From: Gordonia polyisoprenivorans
GTDB taxonomy: Bacteria; Actinomycetota; Actinomycetes; Mycobacteriales; Mycobacteriaceae
Direction: 5' to 3'
NCBI RefSeq assembly: GCF_017654315.1
Contig: NZ_CP072203.1
Location: 1-64,000, forward strand
Length of the DNA: 64,000 nt
This document shows positions 24,696 to 35,035 of this stretch, piece by piece. A program made the translations under genes and the position numbers. The first letter of the stretch is position 1; each line of letters starts with the position of its first letter. Below the pieces are notes generated by a model. It was not told the DNA's origin. It searched no databases and was given only the letters and a program-made list of their open reading frames with translations.

Positions 24696-26090
24696 TCAGA
24701 GGATCACACCGGGATTCAGCAGGCCGTCGGGATCGAGGGTGGCCTTGATGGCGGCGGTCAGCTCCATGACGTCGGGGCCGACCTGATCGGGCAGCCAGCC
24801 CTTCTTCAGGCGGCCGACGCCGTGTTCACCGGTGATGGTGCCGCCCAACGAGATCGCGAGGTCCATAACCTGGCCGAACGCCTTCTGGGCGCGGTCGTGT
24901 TCGTCGGCGTCATCGGGATCGAACACGATGAGTGGATGGGTATTGCCGTCTCCGGCGTGGGCGATCACCGAGATCATCACCGCGTTGTCGTTCGCGATCT
25001 TGCCGACCCCGTCGATCAGTGCGGGCAATGCCGGTAGCGGCACCCCGACGTCTTCGAGCAGCAGCGAACCGAGTTTCTCCACCGCGGGGATGGCGGCGCG
25101 TCGGGCAGCGGTGAACGCCTCCCCTTCGGCGGCGTCGGCGGTGTCGAAGACCTCGGACGCACCGCAGGACTCGAAGGCCTCGCGGATGATCTCGACCTCG
25201 GCCACACCGGCGGGGCCCGGCGCGTCGGACTGAGCGACGAGCAGTGCTCCCGCGTCCCGGTCGAGGCCCATCCGCAGCATGTCCTCGACGGCGTTGATCG
25301 AGACCTTGTCCATGAACTCGAGCATCGCCGGCCGAATCCTGGCGGTGATCGCGAGAACCGCCTCGCTCGCCGAATGCACCGACGCGAAGGAACCGACCAC
25401 CGTGCACGCCGACGCCTGCGGTGGCAGCAACCGCAAGGTGACCTCGGTGATGATCCCGAGGAGCCCCTCGCTGCCGACGAACAGTTTGGTCAGCGACAAC
25501 CCGGCCGAATCCTTGAGTTGCTTGCCGCCGAGGCGGATCGCGCGGCCGTCGGCGAGCACCACCTGCATGCCGAGCACGTAGTCGGTGGTGACGCCGTACT
25601 TGACGCAGCACAGTCCGCCGGCGTTGGTGGCCACGTTGCCACCGATCGAGCAGATCTCGAATGACGACGGGTCCGGCGGATACCAGAGATCGTGTGCCGC
25701 GGCAGCAGCCTTCACCTCGGCATTGAACAGCCCCGGCTGCACCACCGCGGTCCGGGTGGCGGTGTCGATGCTCATCTCGCGCATCTTCTCCGTCGAGAGC
25801 ATCACCGCGCCGTCGACGGCCGTCGAACCACCGGAAAGGCTGGTGCCCGCACCTCGGGTGACGATGGGGACCCGATGAGCGGCGCACCAGCGGACCACCG
25901 TCTGGGCGTGTTCGGTGGTCGTCGGGCGGATGAGTGCGAGCGGCGTACCGGCCGTGGGGTCGAAGGCCCTGTCCTGCCGATACCCGGCAAGGATGTCGGG
26001 GTCGGTGACGACCATCTGGTCGGGGAGGTCGGCGCGCAGATCGGCGAGATCCACGCCGGCGGTCTCGGTACTCGTGGGCACACTGCTCAT
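24696..26090 (-). CDS. FAD-linked oxidase (glycolate oxidase / D-lactate dehydrogenase type)
   Basis: A 464-residue GlcD-like flavoprotein that oxidises a 2-hydroxy acid. The FAD-binding PP-loop is TRGAGTSLSGG; SIGGNVATNAGG and YGVTTDYVLGM follow; the C-terminal half carries HAGDGNTHPL and GEHGVGRLK, the metal and substrate histidines of this family. ATG 26090 is preferred to the upstream in-frame start because it gives the normal N-terminus. It is a single gene between the 173-bp repeats and a divergent Ddn-like gene. Confidence 0.9.
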   Translation of the reverse strand: MSSVPTSTETAGVDLADLRADLPDQMVVTDPDILAGYRQDRAFDPTAGTPLALIRPTTTEHAQTVVRWCAAHRVPIVTRGAGTSLSGGSTAVDGAVMLSTEKMREMSIDTATRTAVVQPGLFNAEVKAAAAAHDLWYPPDPSSFEICSIGGNVATNAGGLCCVKYGVTTDYVLGMQVVLADGRAIRLGGKQLKDSAGLSLTKLFVGSEGLLGIITEVTLRLLPPQASACTVVGSFASVHSASEAVLAITARIRPAMLEFMDKVSINAVEDMLRMGLDRDAGALLVAQSDAPGPAGVAEVEIIREAFESCGASEVFDTADAAEGEAFTAARRAAIPAVEKLGSLLLEDVGVPLPALPALIDGVGKIANDNAVMISVIAHAGDGNTHPLIVFDPDDADEHDRAQKAFGQVMDLAISLGGTITGEHGVGRLKKGWLPDQVGPDVMELTAAIKATLDPDGLLNPGVIL

Positions 26091-26217
26091 GGGTTCAGCG
26101 TAGGCGTGGCCGCCGGGTGCCCGGTGTCCCTTCCTGAGACCCGCACCGGCGACGCCGCGGCGGTGAACGTTTGGCCAACATCCACAATCCACCAGCACCC
26201 TCACGCACTATGGAGTG

Positions 26218-26646
26218 ATGACCGATTTCAACAAGACCATCATCGACGAGTTCCACGCCAACGACGGCACCGTCACCACCATGGGCTTCGGCCGTCACCT
26301 CGTCCTCGTCCACTCCATCGGCGCCAAGTCTGGAGCGGAGCGGGTGACGCCGCTGATGTCGCTGCCCGACGGCGCCGGAGGTCGCTTCATCGTCGGGAGC
26401 GCGGCCGGCTCTCCGAAGGATCCGGCGTGGGTGCGCAATCTGCGCAAGAATCCGGAGATCACCATCGAATACGCCGGCGAGAAATCCGGGATCGAAAAGC
26501 ATCCGGCGACTGCCACCGAACTCGATCCGCCCCAGCGCGAACAGGCGTGGCAGGGTTTCGTCGCGGCGTCGGAGCAATTCCTGAAATACACCGAAACCGC
26601 CGAGGGGCGCGTCTTCCCGATCTTTCGCCTGACGCCCAAGAAGTGA
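26218..26646 (+). CDS. Deazaflavin (F420)-dependent nitroreductase family protein
   Basis: A 142-residue split-beta-barrel protein of the Ddn family (SIGAKSGAERVTPLM, DPAWVRNLRKNPEITIEY), which in mycobacteria uses reduced F420 to reduce quinones or nitro compounds. CACTAT followed by six bases precedes ATG 26218, a leaderless-like arrangement. The kinase gene starts 28 bp after its stop with its own -10-like element. Confidence 0.85.
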   Translation: MTDFNKTIIDEFHANDGTVTTMGFGRHLVLVHSIGAKSGAERVTPLMSLPDGAGGRFIVGSAAGSPKDPAWVRNLRKNPEITIEYAGEKSGIEKHPATATELDPPQREQAWQGFVAASEQFLKYTETAEGRVFPIFRLTPKK

Positions 26647-26674
26647 TTTCGGCGTAAGCCGATATCCTGGCGAG

Positions 26675-27589
26675 ATGTTCGGGGTTGGCGAGACGGTCGC
26701 GGGTTTTGTGGTCGACGCCGTCGTGGGTCACGGCAGCAGCGCCGACGTCTACCGGGTGCACCGCACCGGCGAGTCGACGTCGCTCGCACTGAAGGTTCTC
26801 CACGCAGATGACGGCGACACCGGCCGGGCGCGAGAACGCTTCGAGCGAGAGTTCGCGATCGCGTCGCTCCTCGACCATCCGCACATCGTGGCCATGGTCT
26901 CGCGCGGTGAGATGCTCGTCGATTCGTCGCCGCCGCGGACGCAGCTCTGGCTGGCGATGCAGTACGTCGCCGGGCCGTCGGCGATGTCGCTGATCCCACG
27001 TGAGGATCAACAGCCGCGGGTGCCCGCGGTACTACGCGTGGCAGAGCAGATCGGTGACGCCCTGGACTACGCACACTCCCGCGAGATCCTGCATCGGGAC
27101 GTCAAACCCGCGAACATCCTGCTGACGTCCACCTCCGACGACACCGATGCCGTGCTCAGCGACTTCGGTATCGCGCGACTCCTCGACGACACCCGACCCC
27201 TGGCCCGCAACGGACGGGTCCAGGGGTCCATCGCCTACGCCGCCCCCGAACTGCTTCAGGCACAACAACTCTCTCCCGCCACAGACGTGTATTCGTTCGC
27301 GTGCTCGCTGGTGGAGTTGTTCACCGGGCTGCCGCCGTTCCCACGGTCCACGCCGTTCGCCATCACCTATGCCCACCTGCGTGACGAGCCGCCGAAGCTC
27401 ACCCGGCGCCGCGATTGGCTTCCGTCGGCGCTGAATTCGGTGTTCGCCAAGGCGCTCGCCAAAAAGCCCGAGGAGCGCTACCAGACGTGCACCGAGTTCG
27501 TCGACATCATCACCCGCGCCCTGCGTGACGTGCCGGTACCGGCACACAATCCGCGACGGCGGCGCCGCGTGCGCGGATATCCGGGCTGA
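26675..27589 (+). CDS. Soluble serine/threonine protein kinase
   Basis: A 304-residue Hanks-type kinase consisting of the kinase domain alone. The glycine loop is GHGSSADVYRVH, the ATP lysine is in LALKVL, the catalytic loop is LHRDVKPANILL, the metal site SDFGIARLL, and the activation-segment end AYAAPELL. No transmembrane helix or sensor domain follows; the tail is short and arginine-rich (NPRRRRRVRGYPG). TATCCT plus six bases directly before the ATG suggests a leaderless transcript. Its substrates are unknown. Confidence 0.92.
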   Translation: MFGVGETVAGFVVDAVVGHGSSADVYRVHRTGESTSLALKVLHADDGDTGRARERFEREFAIASLLDHPHIVAMVSRGEMLVDSSPPRTQLWLAMQYVAGPSAMSLIPREDQQPRVPAVLRVAEQIGDALDYAHSREILHRDVKPANILLTSTSDDTDAVLSDFGIARLLDDTRPLARNGRVQGSIAYAAPELLQAQQLSPATDVYSFACSLVELFTGLPPFPRSTPFAITYAHLRDEPPKLTRRRDWLPSALNSVFAKALAKKPEERYQTCTEFVDIITRALRDVPVPAHNPRRRRRVRGYPG

Positions 27590-27864
27590 TCGGCGCCCCT
27601 CGTCGGAGTGACGCCGACCACACCCGGCCGTCATGTTAAATCGGACATTCGGCCCACATACCTTTCGGGGCAGTTCTTTTCGTGCCCAGTGGTCCGATGT
27701 TCGGGTCGGCGAATCGCGAATCTGTTTACATGGACCTCCCATTCATGTCACAACCGCTCCCTAACTTAGGTTTCCGTCCATCACACATGTGCCGCAGTGC
27801 AACCCGCTCGCGGCCGACGACGGCGGTCGACCCACCACCTGTCGACCCACACCTAGGGGAACCA

Positions 27865-29364
27865 TTGACAGCCGAATCATCGACCTCGTACGACAATTCC
27901 GCTCTCACCCATGAGGACGAGGGCTATCAGAAGAGTCTGAAGCCGCGGCAGATCCAGATGATCGCCATCGGCGGCGCGATCGGCACCGGCCTGTTCATGG
28001 GTGCCGGCAGCCGACTCCACGATGCGGGCCCGGGCCTGTTCATCACCTACGCCGTCTGCGGCGTGTTCGTGTTCTTCATCCTGCGCGCCCTCGGCGAGCT
28101 GGTGCTCCATCGCCCGTCATCCGGGTCTTTCGTCTCTTACGCGCGTGAGTTCTTCGGTGAGAAAACGGCTTTCGTCACCGGTTGGCTCTACTTCTTCAAC
28201 TGGGCGGCCACCGCCATCGTCGACGTCACCGCGATCGCGCTCTACGTCCACTACTGGGGCATGTTCGAAGCGATCCCCCAGTGGCTGATCGCATTGGTCG
28301 CCCTGTGCATCGTGATGGCGATGAACATCATCTCGGTGAAACTGTTCGGCGAGATGGAGTTCTGGGCGTCGATCATCAAGGTCGCCGCACTGGTCACCTT
28401 CCTCGTCGTCGGCATCATCTTCCTCGGCGGACGCTTCGACATCGAAGGCGCCGCCACCGGATTCAGTGTGATCTCCGACAACGGTGGCATGTTCCCGACC
28501 GGCATGTTCTCACTGGTGATCGTCACCTCCGGCGTCATCTTTGCTTACGCCGCAGTCGAATTGGTGGGTACCGCCGCCGGTGAGACCGCCGAACCGGCCA
28601 AGGTCATGCCGCGCGCCATCAACTCGGTCATCGTGCGCATCGCCGTGTTCTACGTCGGATCGCTGGTGGTGCTGGCACTGCTGCTGCCCTACACCACCTA
28701 CAAAGCCGGCGAGAGTCCGTTCGTCACGTTCTTCTCCAAGATCGGCGTCCCCGCCGCGGGCGGCATCATGAACCTCGTCGTCCTCACCGCGGCGCTGTCG
28801 AGCCTCAACGCCGGTCTCTACTCCACCGGCCGCACCCTGCGGTCGATGGCGATGAACGGCAGCGGCCCGGCGTTCACGGCCAAGATGAACCGCAACGGCG
28901 TGCCCTTCGGCGGCATCGCGCTGACCGGTGCACTGACCCTGCTCGGCGTCGTACTCAACCTGTTCGTCCCGGCCGAGGCCTTCAACATCGCCCTGGATCT
29001 CTCGGCGCTGGGCATCATCTCGACCTGGGGCATGATCGTCGCCTGCCAGATCCAGCTGTATCGATGGGAGCAGAAGGGCATTCTCACGCGGCCGGCCTTC
29101 CGGCTGCCGGGCACGCCGTACACCAGTTACCTGACGCTGCTGTTCCTCGCGGCCGTCGTGGTGTTGATGTGCTGGGACAACTACTGGAATCTCATCGCCA
29201 TCATCGTGGGTATCCCATTGCTGACCGGCGGTTGGTTCGCCTGCCGCGGCAAGGTGTTGGAGATCTCAAGGCAACGCCAGGGCTACACCGGCGAGTACCC
29301 GGTGCTGCCGCAACCGCCGGTGCCCGAAGGCCCTGGCGAGACCGAGGCGAAGGATCGGGACTAA
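27865..29364 (+). CDS. Amino-acid permease (AnsP/GABA-permease type, APC family)
   Basis: A 499-residue transporter with about 12 hydrophobic helices. The APC N-terminal signature is [21 protein letters not shown], and [13 protein letters not shown] is typical of asparagine/GABA/aromatic amino-acid permeases. It imports amino acids with protons; the substrate is not certain. TTG 27865 is chosen because AGGGGA lies just upstream and it gives the family N-terminus; a longer in-frame start at 27682 is less likely. Convergent with the amidohydrolase gene. Confidence 0.88.
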   Translation: MTAESSTSYDNSALTHEDEGYQKSLKPRQIQMIAIGGAIGTGLFMGAGSRLHDAGPGLFITYAVCGVFVFFILRALGELVLHRPSSGSFVSYAREFFGEKTAFVTGWLYFFNWAATAIVDVTAIALYVHYWGMFEAIPQWLIALVALCIVMAMNIISVKLFGEMEFWASIIKVAALVTFLVVGIIFLGGRFDIEGAATGFSVISDNGGMFPTGMFSLVIVTSGVIFAYAAVELVGTAAGETAEPAKVMPRAINSVIVRIAVFYVGSLVVLALLLPYTTYKAGESPFVTFFSKIGVPAAGGIMNLVVLTAALSSLNAGLYSTGRTLRSMAMNGSGPAFTAKMNRNGVPFGGIALTGALTLLGVVLNLFVPAEAFNIALDLSALGIISTWGMIVACQIQLYRWEQKGILTRPAFRLPGTPYTSYLTLLFLAAVVVLMCWDNYWNLIAIIVGIPLLTGGWFACRGKVLEISRQRQGYTGEYPVLPQPPVPEGPGETEAKDRD

Positions 29365-29405
29365 CGGACCGCCGCGCGGGGTGAGGGGTGCCGGAGCGGC
29401 AGACC

Positions 29406-30548
29406 TCACTTCGCGCGCGTGCGTTCCGGCGCGGTGATGCCGTACACGCGGCGCGCGGTGTTACGAAAGACGTTGCCCAGCACGTTGTCTCCCCAGGGTT
29501 CGAGGATCTCGGTCAGGCTCGCGATGACGGTGTCGATCGATGCATTCGGTTTGTCGATCGGGAAGTTGGAGCCGAACATGACCCGGCTCGCACCGAAGTG
29601 ACCGACGACGTGCTGGACCAGCGGGCCGACCATCTGTGTCAGGGTCTCGCGGGCACCGATGTTGCCCCACGGCTCACGGCCGTAGCCGAGAACCGGCATG
29701 GCCAGCCCGGAAAGTTTGACCACCACATTGCGTTCGGCGGCAATCGAGGTCATGCGCTCGCGCCACAGGCGCAGAATGTCGGCGCGGGCCGCCGCGGTGG
29801 TCCCGGTGCGCAGCCCGACGGGGCCGAAAGCGCCTACCGGACAACCTAAATGGTCGACGATGACGGTGGTGTCCGGGAATTCTCGGGCGAGGGTGATCAC
29901 GTCGTAGAGCTGGTGGGAGTAGACGAAGACCTCGACGGCGAGCCCGCGGGCGGCGACCTTCTCGACGCCGGAGAGGAACTCCGCCGATGCGAGCACGCCG
30001 TCGACCGGCCCGGCCGATCGGACCTTCGGGTCCGGATGGCGCGTCGCAGCGACCTCGATACCGCGCACCCGATCGCTGAGCGCGCGTTGCGCGTCCAGGC
30101 GCGCCTCGAAGCCCTCGGCCCGCGGGTCGGCACGCATCATCACCGCACCGAGCGTCGGGGCCACGCCGACCCCGAATGGCAGTCCCTGCAAGTAGTCGAT
30201 CTCGTCGACGGCCTGCCGGCTCGCGTCGGGCTCCTCGACATCGCCGAGGCGCCAGTACGATTCGGACACCACCACCGACTCGATACCCACCCCGACCACT
30301 TGCGCCACCGGCGCGATGTCGGCGCCGTAGTGTCGCGGCTCGTACGGACGGCCGATGATGTGCGGTGTCAACACATAATCGCGCTCGGCTTGGGGAACGG
30401 CGACCGAAAAAAGCCTGTCCCCCACTTTGGGGACAAATCGGTATCCACGCGCGAGGGGATTGCGCGACCACGGTGTCCGACGCGGATTCCATTGTTGGAC
30501 GTGGGCGTCGACGATCCCCGATATCGTTCCGGCCAACATTGTCACCAT
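29406..30548 (-). CDS. Amidohydrolase-2 family (TIM-barrel) protein
   Basis: A 380-residue protein with the amidohydrolase-2 layout: N-terminal IVDAHVQQW, VIVDHLGCP in the middle and MFGSNFPIDKP near the end. The usual HxH pair is HVQ here and the metal aspartate of GSDWP-type motifs is Asn, so the metal site is altered. This is seen in some decarboxylase- or lactonase-like branches. The start is uncertain: ATG 30548, 30539 and 30581 are all possible. Divergent from the flavohemoglobin-like gene. Confidence 0.8.
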   Translation of the reverse strand: MVTMLAGTISGIVDAHVQQWNPRRTPWSRNPLARGYRFVPKVGDRLFSVAVPQAERDYVLTPHIIGRPYEPRHYGADIAPVAQVVGVGIESVVVSESYWRLGDVEEPDASRQAVDEIDYLQGLPFGVGVAPTLGAVMMRADPRAEGFEARLDAQRALSDRVRGIEVAATRHPDPKVRSAGPVDGVLASAEFLSGVEKVAARGLAVEVFVYSHQLYDVITLAREFPDTTVIVDHLGCPVGAFGPVGLRTGTTAAARADILRLWRERMTSIAAERNVVVKLSGLAMPVLGYGREPWGNIGARETLTQMVGPLVQHVVGHFGASRVMFGSNFPIDKPNASIDTVIASLTEILEPWGDNVLGNVFRNTARRVYGITAPERTRAK

Positions 30549-30745
30549 TCGAGATTGCCATAGTTTGTTGACGCATCTCATGCGTTCGACGGACGAAAAG
30601 AATTGCCGGTCGTCGCCATCGGTGGGTCGGCTGCGCCACGGCGACGGCCTGCGGGTGAACCGAACTGTCGGTGACGCAGGGCAGAATGGAGATGTTGTCG
30701 GTTGACCGGTGATCGGTGACCAGTGATCGGTGGGAGGTGTGCGCA

Positions 30746-31897
30746 ATGGCGAGTCATTCCCGCCATGTGCTGCATCAACTCCGCGACCTGATCGCCCGCG
30801 ATCCCGATCGCTTCGCCGGCAACATCTACACGCGCCTGTTCGCCATCGACCCCGACCTGCGCGAACTGTTCGGCGCGATGATGTCGCAGCAGCGCGAGGC
30901 GTTTTACCACGTCGTCGACCACGTGCTCGACGTCATCCCGAGCCCCGACGGACAGGCCGAACTCGTGGAGTTCCTGGCGCAACTCGGGCGCGACCATCGC
31001 AAGTACGGGGTACAGCCCGAGCACTATCAGGCGATCTTCCGGGCGTTGATGGGTGAGTTCGCGGTCACGCTCGGCGATCAGTGGGACGACGAGGCCCAGC
31101 GGACCGTCGGGCAGGCGATGATGCTCGTCACCGGTGTGATGCGCGGAGCGGCGCAGACCGCGTCGGGGCCGGCGACCTGGACCGCCCGCGTGGTGGAGAA
31201 GTTCCGCATCAGCCGCGGTCTGGCGGTGGTACGACTCGTCGCCGACACGCCATTGCGATTCAACACGGGCCAATACCTCGAGGCCCAGATCCCCCAATGG
31301 CCGAAGGTGTGGCGGAACCTCTCCCCGGCGATTCCGCCCAACCCGCACGGCGAGTTGGAGTTCCACGTGCGCGCGGTACCCGGTGGCACGGTCAGTCCGG
31401 CGATCGTCGGTCAGACCCAGCCCGGCGACGTGTGGACGTTCGGTCAGTCGCACGGCACGCTGCACATCGACGGCGACCGTGAGGTGCTGATGGTGGCCGG
31501 CGGTACCGGTCTCGCGCCACTACGCGCCTTGCTCATCGAGATGTCGGCGCTGGCGACCTCTCCGCCCACGCAGGTCTACTACGGGGCGCGGTATCCCGGT
31601 GAGCTGTACGACCTACCGGTGTTGCGTCAGATCGCGGCGACCAATCCGTGGCTCACGATCACCGCGGTGTCGGAGGAGCGGACCGATCCGTGGTGGCTCG
31701 ACGACCCGGTCCGGCCCGCCGAGCTCGGTATCGAACACCGCATTGGTCGGCTTGTCGACGTCGTCGGCGCTTCGGGTACCTGGGACGACCGGCAGACCCT
31801 GATCACCGGCTCACCGATGATGGTGGAGAACACCCGGCGCGGGCTGATCATCGCCGGGGTGCGGGCCAGCCTCATCCAGCACGACCCCATGTTCTAG
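30746..31897 (+). CDS. Flavohemoglobin-like protein (globin plus FAD/NAD reductase)
   Basis: A 383-residue two-domain protein. Residues 1-135 are a globin whose proximal histidine lies in GVQPEHYQAIFRAL. The rest is a ferredoxin-reductase-like module with RNLSPA where classic flavohemoglobins have RxYS, then MVAGGTGLAPLRALL for NAD(P). Classic relatives convert NO to nitrate; the altered flavin motif suggests one of the divergent actinobacterial types. GGGAGG lies seven bases before ATG 30746. It is unrelated to the truncated hemoglobins of the nitrile cluster. Confidence 0.9.
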   Translation: MASHSRHVLHQLRDLIARDPDRFAGNIYTRLFAIDPDLRELFGAMMSQQREAFYHVVDHVLDVIPSPDGQAELVEFLAQLGRDHRKYGVQPEHYQAIFRALMGEFAVTLGDQWDDEAQRTVGQAMMLVTGVMRGAAQTASGPATWTARVVEKFRISRGLAVVRLVADTPLRFNTGQYLEAQIPQWPKVWRNLSPAIPPNPHGELEFHVRAVPGGTVSPAIVGQTQPGDVWTFGQSHGTLHIDGDREVLMVAGGTGLAPLRALLIEMSALATSPPTQVYYGARYPGELYDLPVLRQIAATNPWLTITAVSEERTDPWWLDDPVRPAELGIEHRIGRLVDVVGASGTWDDRQTLITGSPMMVENTRRGLIIAGVRASLIQHDPMF

Positions 31898-31923
31898 GGC
31901 GTGTCTCGACGCTGCTGCGGCGG

Positions 31924-33093
31924 CTACCCGCCCGCACCCGGGTTGCCGGGGCCCAGTTGCGGCGCGGTGACGGTAGTGGTGACCACCGAGGTGACGGTCT
32001 CCTGATCGGTGACCGTGGCCGTCGCTGTCGCCGTTGAGGTGACGGTTTGAGTGGCCGTACTGGTGACCGGTGGTCGCGTGACGGTACTGGTGACGGTCTG
32101 CTGGTCGACGACCGTCTGGGTGTCGGGCTGGCCGGTGCGGGTGACGGTGACCTCGCTGGTCGGGCCGGGCACCGTGACGGTCGAGGTGACCGCGGCGGGC
32201 GTGCCCGAGTCGTCCTTGCCGGTGAACAGCGCCACGAGCGCGACCACACACAGCAACGCGGCGAGCCCGGCGGCGCCGCCGATGATCCACCAGCGCAGGC
32301 CCACCCCGCCGATCGCCGTGTTCGGTGCCGCGGCGGCTGTCCCGACCGATGCCGCTGCGGCCGGTCCGACGGCGGCCGTGGCGACCGGGATCGCGCGGGT
32401 GTCGGCGGCGATCACCTCGGTGACGCCCTGGGCCAGCGCGAACACGGGTGCGGCGGCGACGGTCACCGGTGTGCCGGTCGCCGTCTCGATGGCACGCACG
32501 GCGTCGGGCAGTTGTGCGCCGGAACCGGCCGCGACCACGCGAGTCGCACCCGCTCCGCGCGTCAGAGAGTTCAGATGCGCCACGAGGCCGTCGGCGCCTT
32601 GTGGATCGGTCAGCGGCACCGACTGGGGCGCGGCGACGGCGGCGGAGGCGTGTACCGACGAGTGCTCGGCGTTGACGAGGGCGATCGAGGCGCCGGAGGC
32701 CAGGGCGCCGGACCGGTCGAGGACGACCGCGGCGACATCGCCGGTGGCGTCGCGGTGCGCAACCTGGGCCAGGGCGTGCGGGAGGTCGACGAAGCTCACC
32801 GCCGATGGCCACTCGGGTGCGTCGGGTGCGTTCATCGAGAACTCGAGGTGTGCTCGTACGTCGGGGCGGGCGCAGGTGAGGACGATGTGGTCGATCGCGA
32901 AGGGAGCGGAGTCGGCGAGTTCGCGCAGAGCGTCGAGCGCCGCATTCGGTGACTCGTCGGCGAGCTCGACGTGATTGCTGGCGACGATCTCACCGGTGGC
33001 GTCGCGGACGACGGTCGCGATCTCGTCGCCCACCACCGAGACCCCGAGCACTGCGGGTTCGGCGATGGAGATCTCGGGTGACTCGCTCACCAT
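31924..33093 (-). CDS. Membrane-anchored DUF7159-type protein with Thr/Val-rich tail
   Basis: A 389-residue protein. Residues 1-230 look like an actin/Hsp70-type fold (VLGVSVVGDEIATVV, AAVVLDRSGALASGAS), as in a mycobacterial family I recall as DUF7159. An Ala-rich linker leads to one transmembrane helix at about 268-290, and an outside tail (291-389) built of TVTST-like repeats. Function unknown. It sits beside the Hsp70 operon, 157 bp from hspR, on the same strand, so partial co-regulation is possible. Confidence 0.7.
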   Translation of the reverse strand: MVSESPEISIAEPAVLGVSVVGDEIATVVRDATGEIVASNHVELADESPNAALDALRELADSAPFAIDHIVLTCARPDVRAHLEFSMNAPDAPEWPSAVSFVDLPHALAQVAHRDATGDVAAVVLDRSGALASGASIALVNAEHSSVHASAAVAAPQSVPLTDPQGADGLVAHLNSLTRGAGATRVVAAGSGAQLPDAVRAIETATGTPVTVAAAPVFALAQGVTEVIAADTRAIPVATAAVGPAAAASVGTAAAAPNTAIGGVGLRWWIIGGAAGLAALLCVVALVALFTGKDDSGTPAAVTSTVTVPGPTSEVTVTRTGQPDTQTVVDQQTVTSTVTRPPVTSTATQTVTSTATATATVTDQETVTSVVTTTVTAPQLGPGNPGAGG

Positions 33094-33219
33094 TCGCCTC
33101 CCTTGTCAGGTCACCGACCTCGGATGACACGCCGCCACAGACTAACGCGCGATCGGTGCGCGGCCCACAGGCCGCTTACCGATCGCTGTCGTCGGAGATC
33201 AGTGAATCGTTACTCGGAT

Positions 33220-33249
33220 GGTCACACTGCAGGGGGTCACACTGCAGGG
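33220..33249. repeat. 15-bp tandem duplication after hspR
   Basis: GGTCACACTGCAGGG occurs twice in a row directly beside the hspR stop codon (33251). It may be a simple slippage product. Confidence 0.7.
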
Positions 33250-33250
33250 G

Positions 33251-33709
33251 TCACTCTTCGGTGCGTCGGCGCCGGGGCTGCCAGACGACGAGCGCATTGG
33301 TCCGCGGGACGGGGACCAATTCGCCGCCGCGGCGGGCGCGGTGTGCGTCGACCTCGCGTTGGAGCTCGTGCACCCGCTGTTGGAGCGCGTCGACCTGGTT
33401 GGTGAGCTCGATGATGCGTTTGATGCCCGCGAGGTTCACGCCCTCTTCCTGCGAAAGCCGCTGGATCTCGCGCAGCACCTCGACGTCGTGCGAGGAGTAA
33501 CGGCGCCCACCGCCGCTGGTGCGTTGCGGGGTCACCAGCCCGAGCCGGTCGTAGGTGCGCAGGGTCTGCGCGTGCATTCCGGCGAGCTCGGCGGCCACCG
33601 AGATCATGAAGGTGGCGGTTGCGCTCATCTCGCCCTCGAATCCCTCGAAACCGCCGGCCGGCCCGGTGCCTTCAGCGCCGGGCCGCCCACGATTCTTGCG
33701 TTCTGCCAT
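33251..33709 (-). CDS. hspR: Heat-shock repressor HspR (MerR family)
   Basis: A 152-residue MerR-type regulator: ISVAAELAGMHAQTLRTYDR and GGRRYSSHDVEVLREI are the HTH and wing, followed by a coiled coil. HspR represses dnaK and related operons by binding HAIR repeats, with DnaK as co-repressor. It is the last gene of the dnaK-grpE-dnaJ1-hspR operon, three bases after dnaJ1, giving feedback control. HAIR-like sites lie upstream of dnaK and of lon. Confidence 0.95.
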   Translation of the reverse strand: MAERKNRGRPGAEGTGPAGGFEGFEGEMSATATFMISVAAELAGMHAQTLRTYDRLGLVTPQRTSGGGRRYSSHDVEVLREIQRLSQEEGVNLAGIKRIIELTNQVDALQQRVHELQREVDAHRARRGGELVPVPRTNALVVWQPRRRRTEE

Positions 33710-33712
33710 GGT

Positions 33713-34924
33713 TCATCGCCCCCAACCCGCCCGAGGATCGAAACCGCTGGACTTCTCGGCCTCGGCGTAGGCGCGCATGGCCTCCACCGCGGCGTCGTCG
33801 AGTTTGCGGGGCACCTCGACCTTGACGGTGACGAGCAGGTCTCCGGCACCGCCGGCGCGCTTGGGCACGCCGCGGCCACGGACCCGAAGGGTGCGGCCGT
33901 CGCTGGTGTTCGGCGGGATCTTCACCCCGACCGATCCGTCGAGGGTCGGCACCGAGACCGTCGAGCCGAGCACCAGTTCGGAGATGCTCACCGGCAGTTG
34001 GACGCGCAGGTCGTGACCGCTGCGGGTGAATACCTTGTCGGGGGTCACGTGGACCACGACGTACAGGTCACCCGACGGCGCGCCCCGGCGTCCGGCTTCG
34101 CCTTGTCCGGCCAGCCGGATGCGCTGGCCGTCCTCGACGCCGGAGGGGATGCGGACGTTGATGGTGCGCGAGCGCACCTTGACGCCGCTGCCGTCGCAGT
34201 CGGTGCAGGGGTCGTCGATGCGGGAGCCGGTGCCTTGACAGTCCTGGCACGGCTCACTGAATCCGAACGCCCCCTGGTTGCGGCTGACGAAGCCGGATCC
34301 GTTGCAGTTCGGGCACACTCGCGGGCTGGTGCCGGGCTTGGCGCCACTGCCGTGACAGGTGGTGCACGGCGCCGGGCTGGTCACCCGGAGTGGGACGGTC
34401 GTACCCAACGCCGCGTCTTTGAACGACAACGTGGTCTCGGTCTCGAGGTCGTTGCCGCGACGCGGCCGGGTCGCGGTCGAGGTGCGCGTGCCGCCCGAAC
34501 CGCCGCGGTTGAACAAGCCCTCGAAGAGGTCGCCGAAACCGCCGGCGCCCTCGCCGGCACCGCCACCACCGAACAGGTCGCCGATGTTGAAATCGGCACC
34601 GGTCTCGGTCGAGTAGCGGGTGCCGCCGCCGGCGCCGGGGAAGCCACCGGGAAAACCGTTGCCGCCGCCGCGGAATCGTCCGCCGGCGAACATCGCTCGA
34701 GTCTCGTCGTATTCTTTGCGCTTGTCCGGGTCGGCGAGCACGCTGTGGGCTTCGGACACCCGCTTGAAGCGTTCTTCGGCTTGCGTGTCACCCGGATTGG
34801 CGTCCGGATGCAGCTCACGGGCGAGCTTGCGGTAAGCCTTCTTGATCTCTTCAGACGAAGCATCAGAAGCAACGCCCAGGTCCTTGTAGAAGTCACGCTC
34901 GAGCCATTCTCGTTGCGGAGCCAC
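33713..34924 (-). CDS. dnaJ: Chaperone DnaJ (DnaJ1)
   Basis: A 403-residue type I Hsp40. The J-domain is at the start ([23 protein letters not shown] in LHPDANPG), then a Gly/Phe-rich linker, four zinc repeats ([32 protein letters not shown]), and the substrate-binding C-terminal domains. It stimulates DnaK ATPase and delivers unfolded proteins. It follows grpE by about 110 bp and is directly followed by hspR. Confidence 0.96.
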   Translation of the reverse strand: MAPQREWLERDFYKDLGVASDASSEEIKKAYRKLARELHPDANPGDTQAEERFKRVSEAHSVLADPDKRKEYDETRAMFAGGRFRGGGNGFPGGFPGAGGGTRYSTETGADFNIGDLFGGGGAGEGAGGFGDLFEGLFNRGGSGGTRTSTATRPRRGNDLETETTLSFKDAALGTTVPLRVTSPAPCTTCHGSGAKPGTSPRVCPNCNGSGFVSRNQGAFGFSEPCQDCQGTGSRIDDPCTDCDGSGVKVRSRTINVRIPSGVEDGQRIRLAGQGEAGRRGAPSGDLYVVVHVTPDKVFTRSGHDLRVQLPVSISELVLGSTVSVPTLDGSVGVKIPPNTSDGRTLRVRGRGVPKRAGGAGDLLVTVKVEVPRKLDDAAVEAMRAYAEAEKSSGFDPRAGWGR

Positions 34925-35035
34925 CAGACGTCACCTCCTTCTCAATGAACATGTCTGGATGAAGTATGTTCCGATATCCGGCGATGCGCGACGCCGCGTG
35001 GGCGTCCGCGCATCGCCGGATGGTTGTGCAGGTGA

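Noticed and set aside
33218..34948. Long open frame opposite dnaJ1 and hspR
   Set aside because: Antisense artefact; Ala/Gly/Val-rich with no family signature, while the other strand encodes clear DnaJ and HspR.
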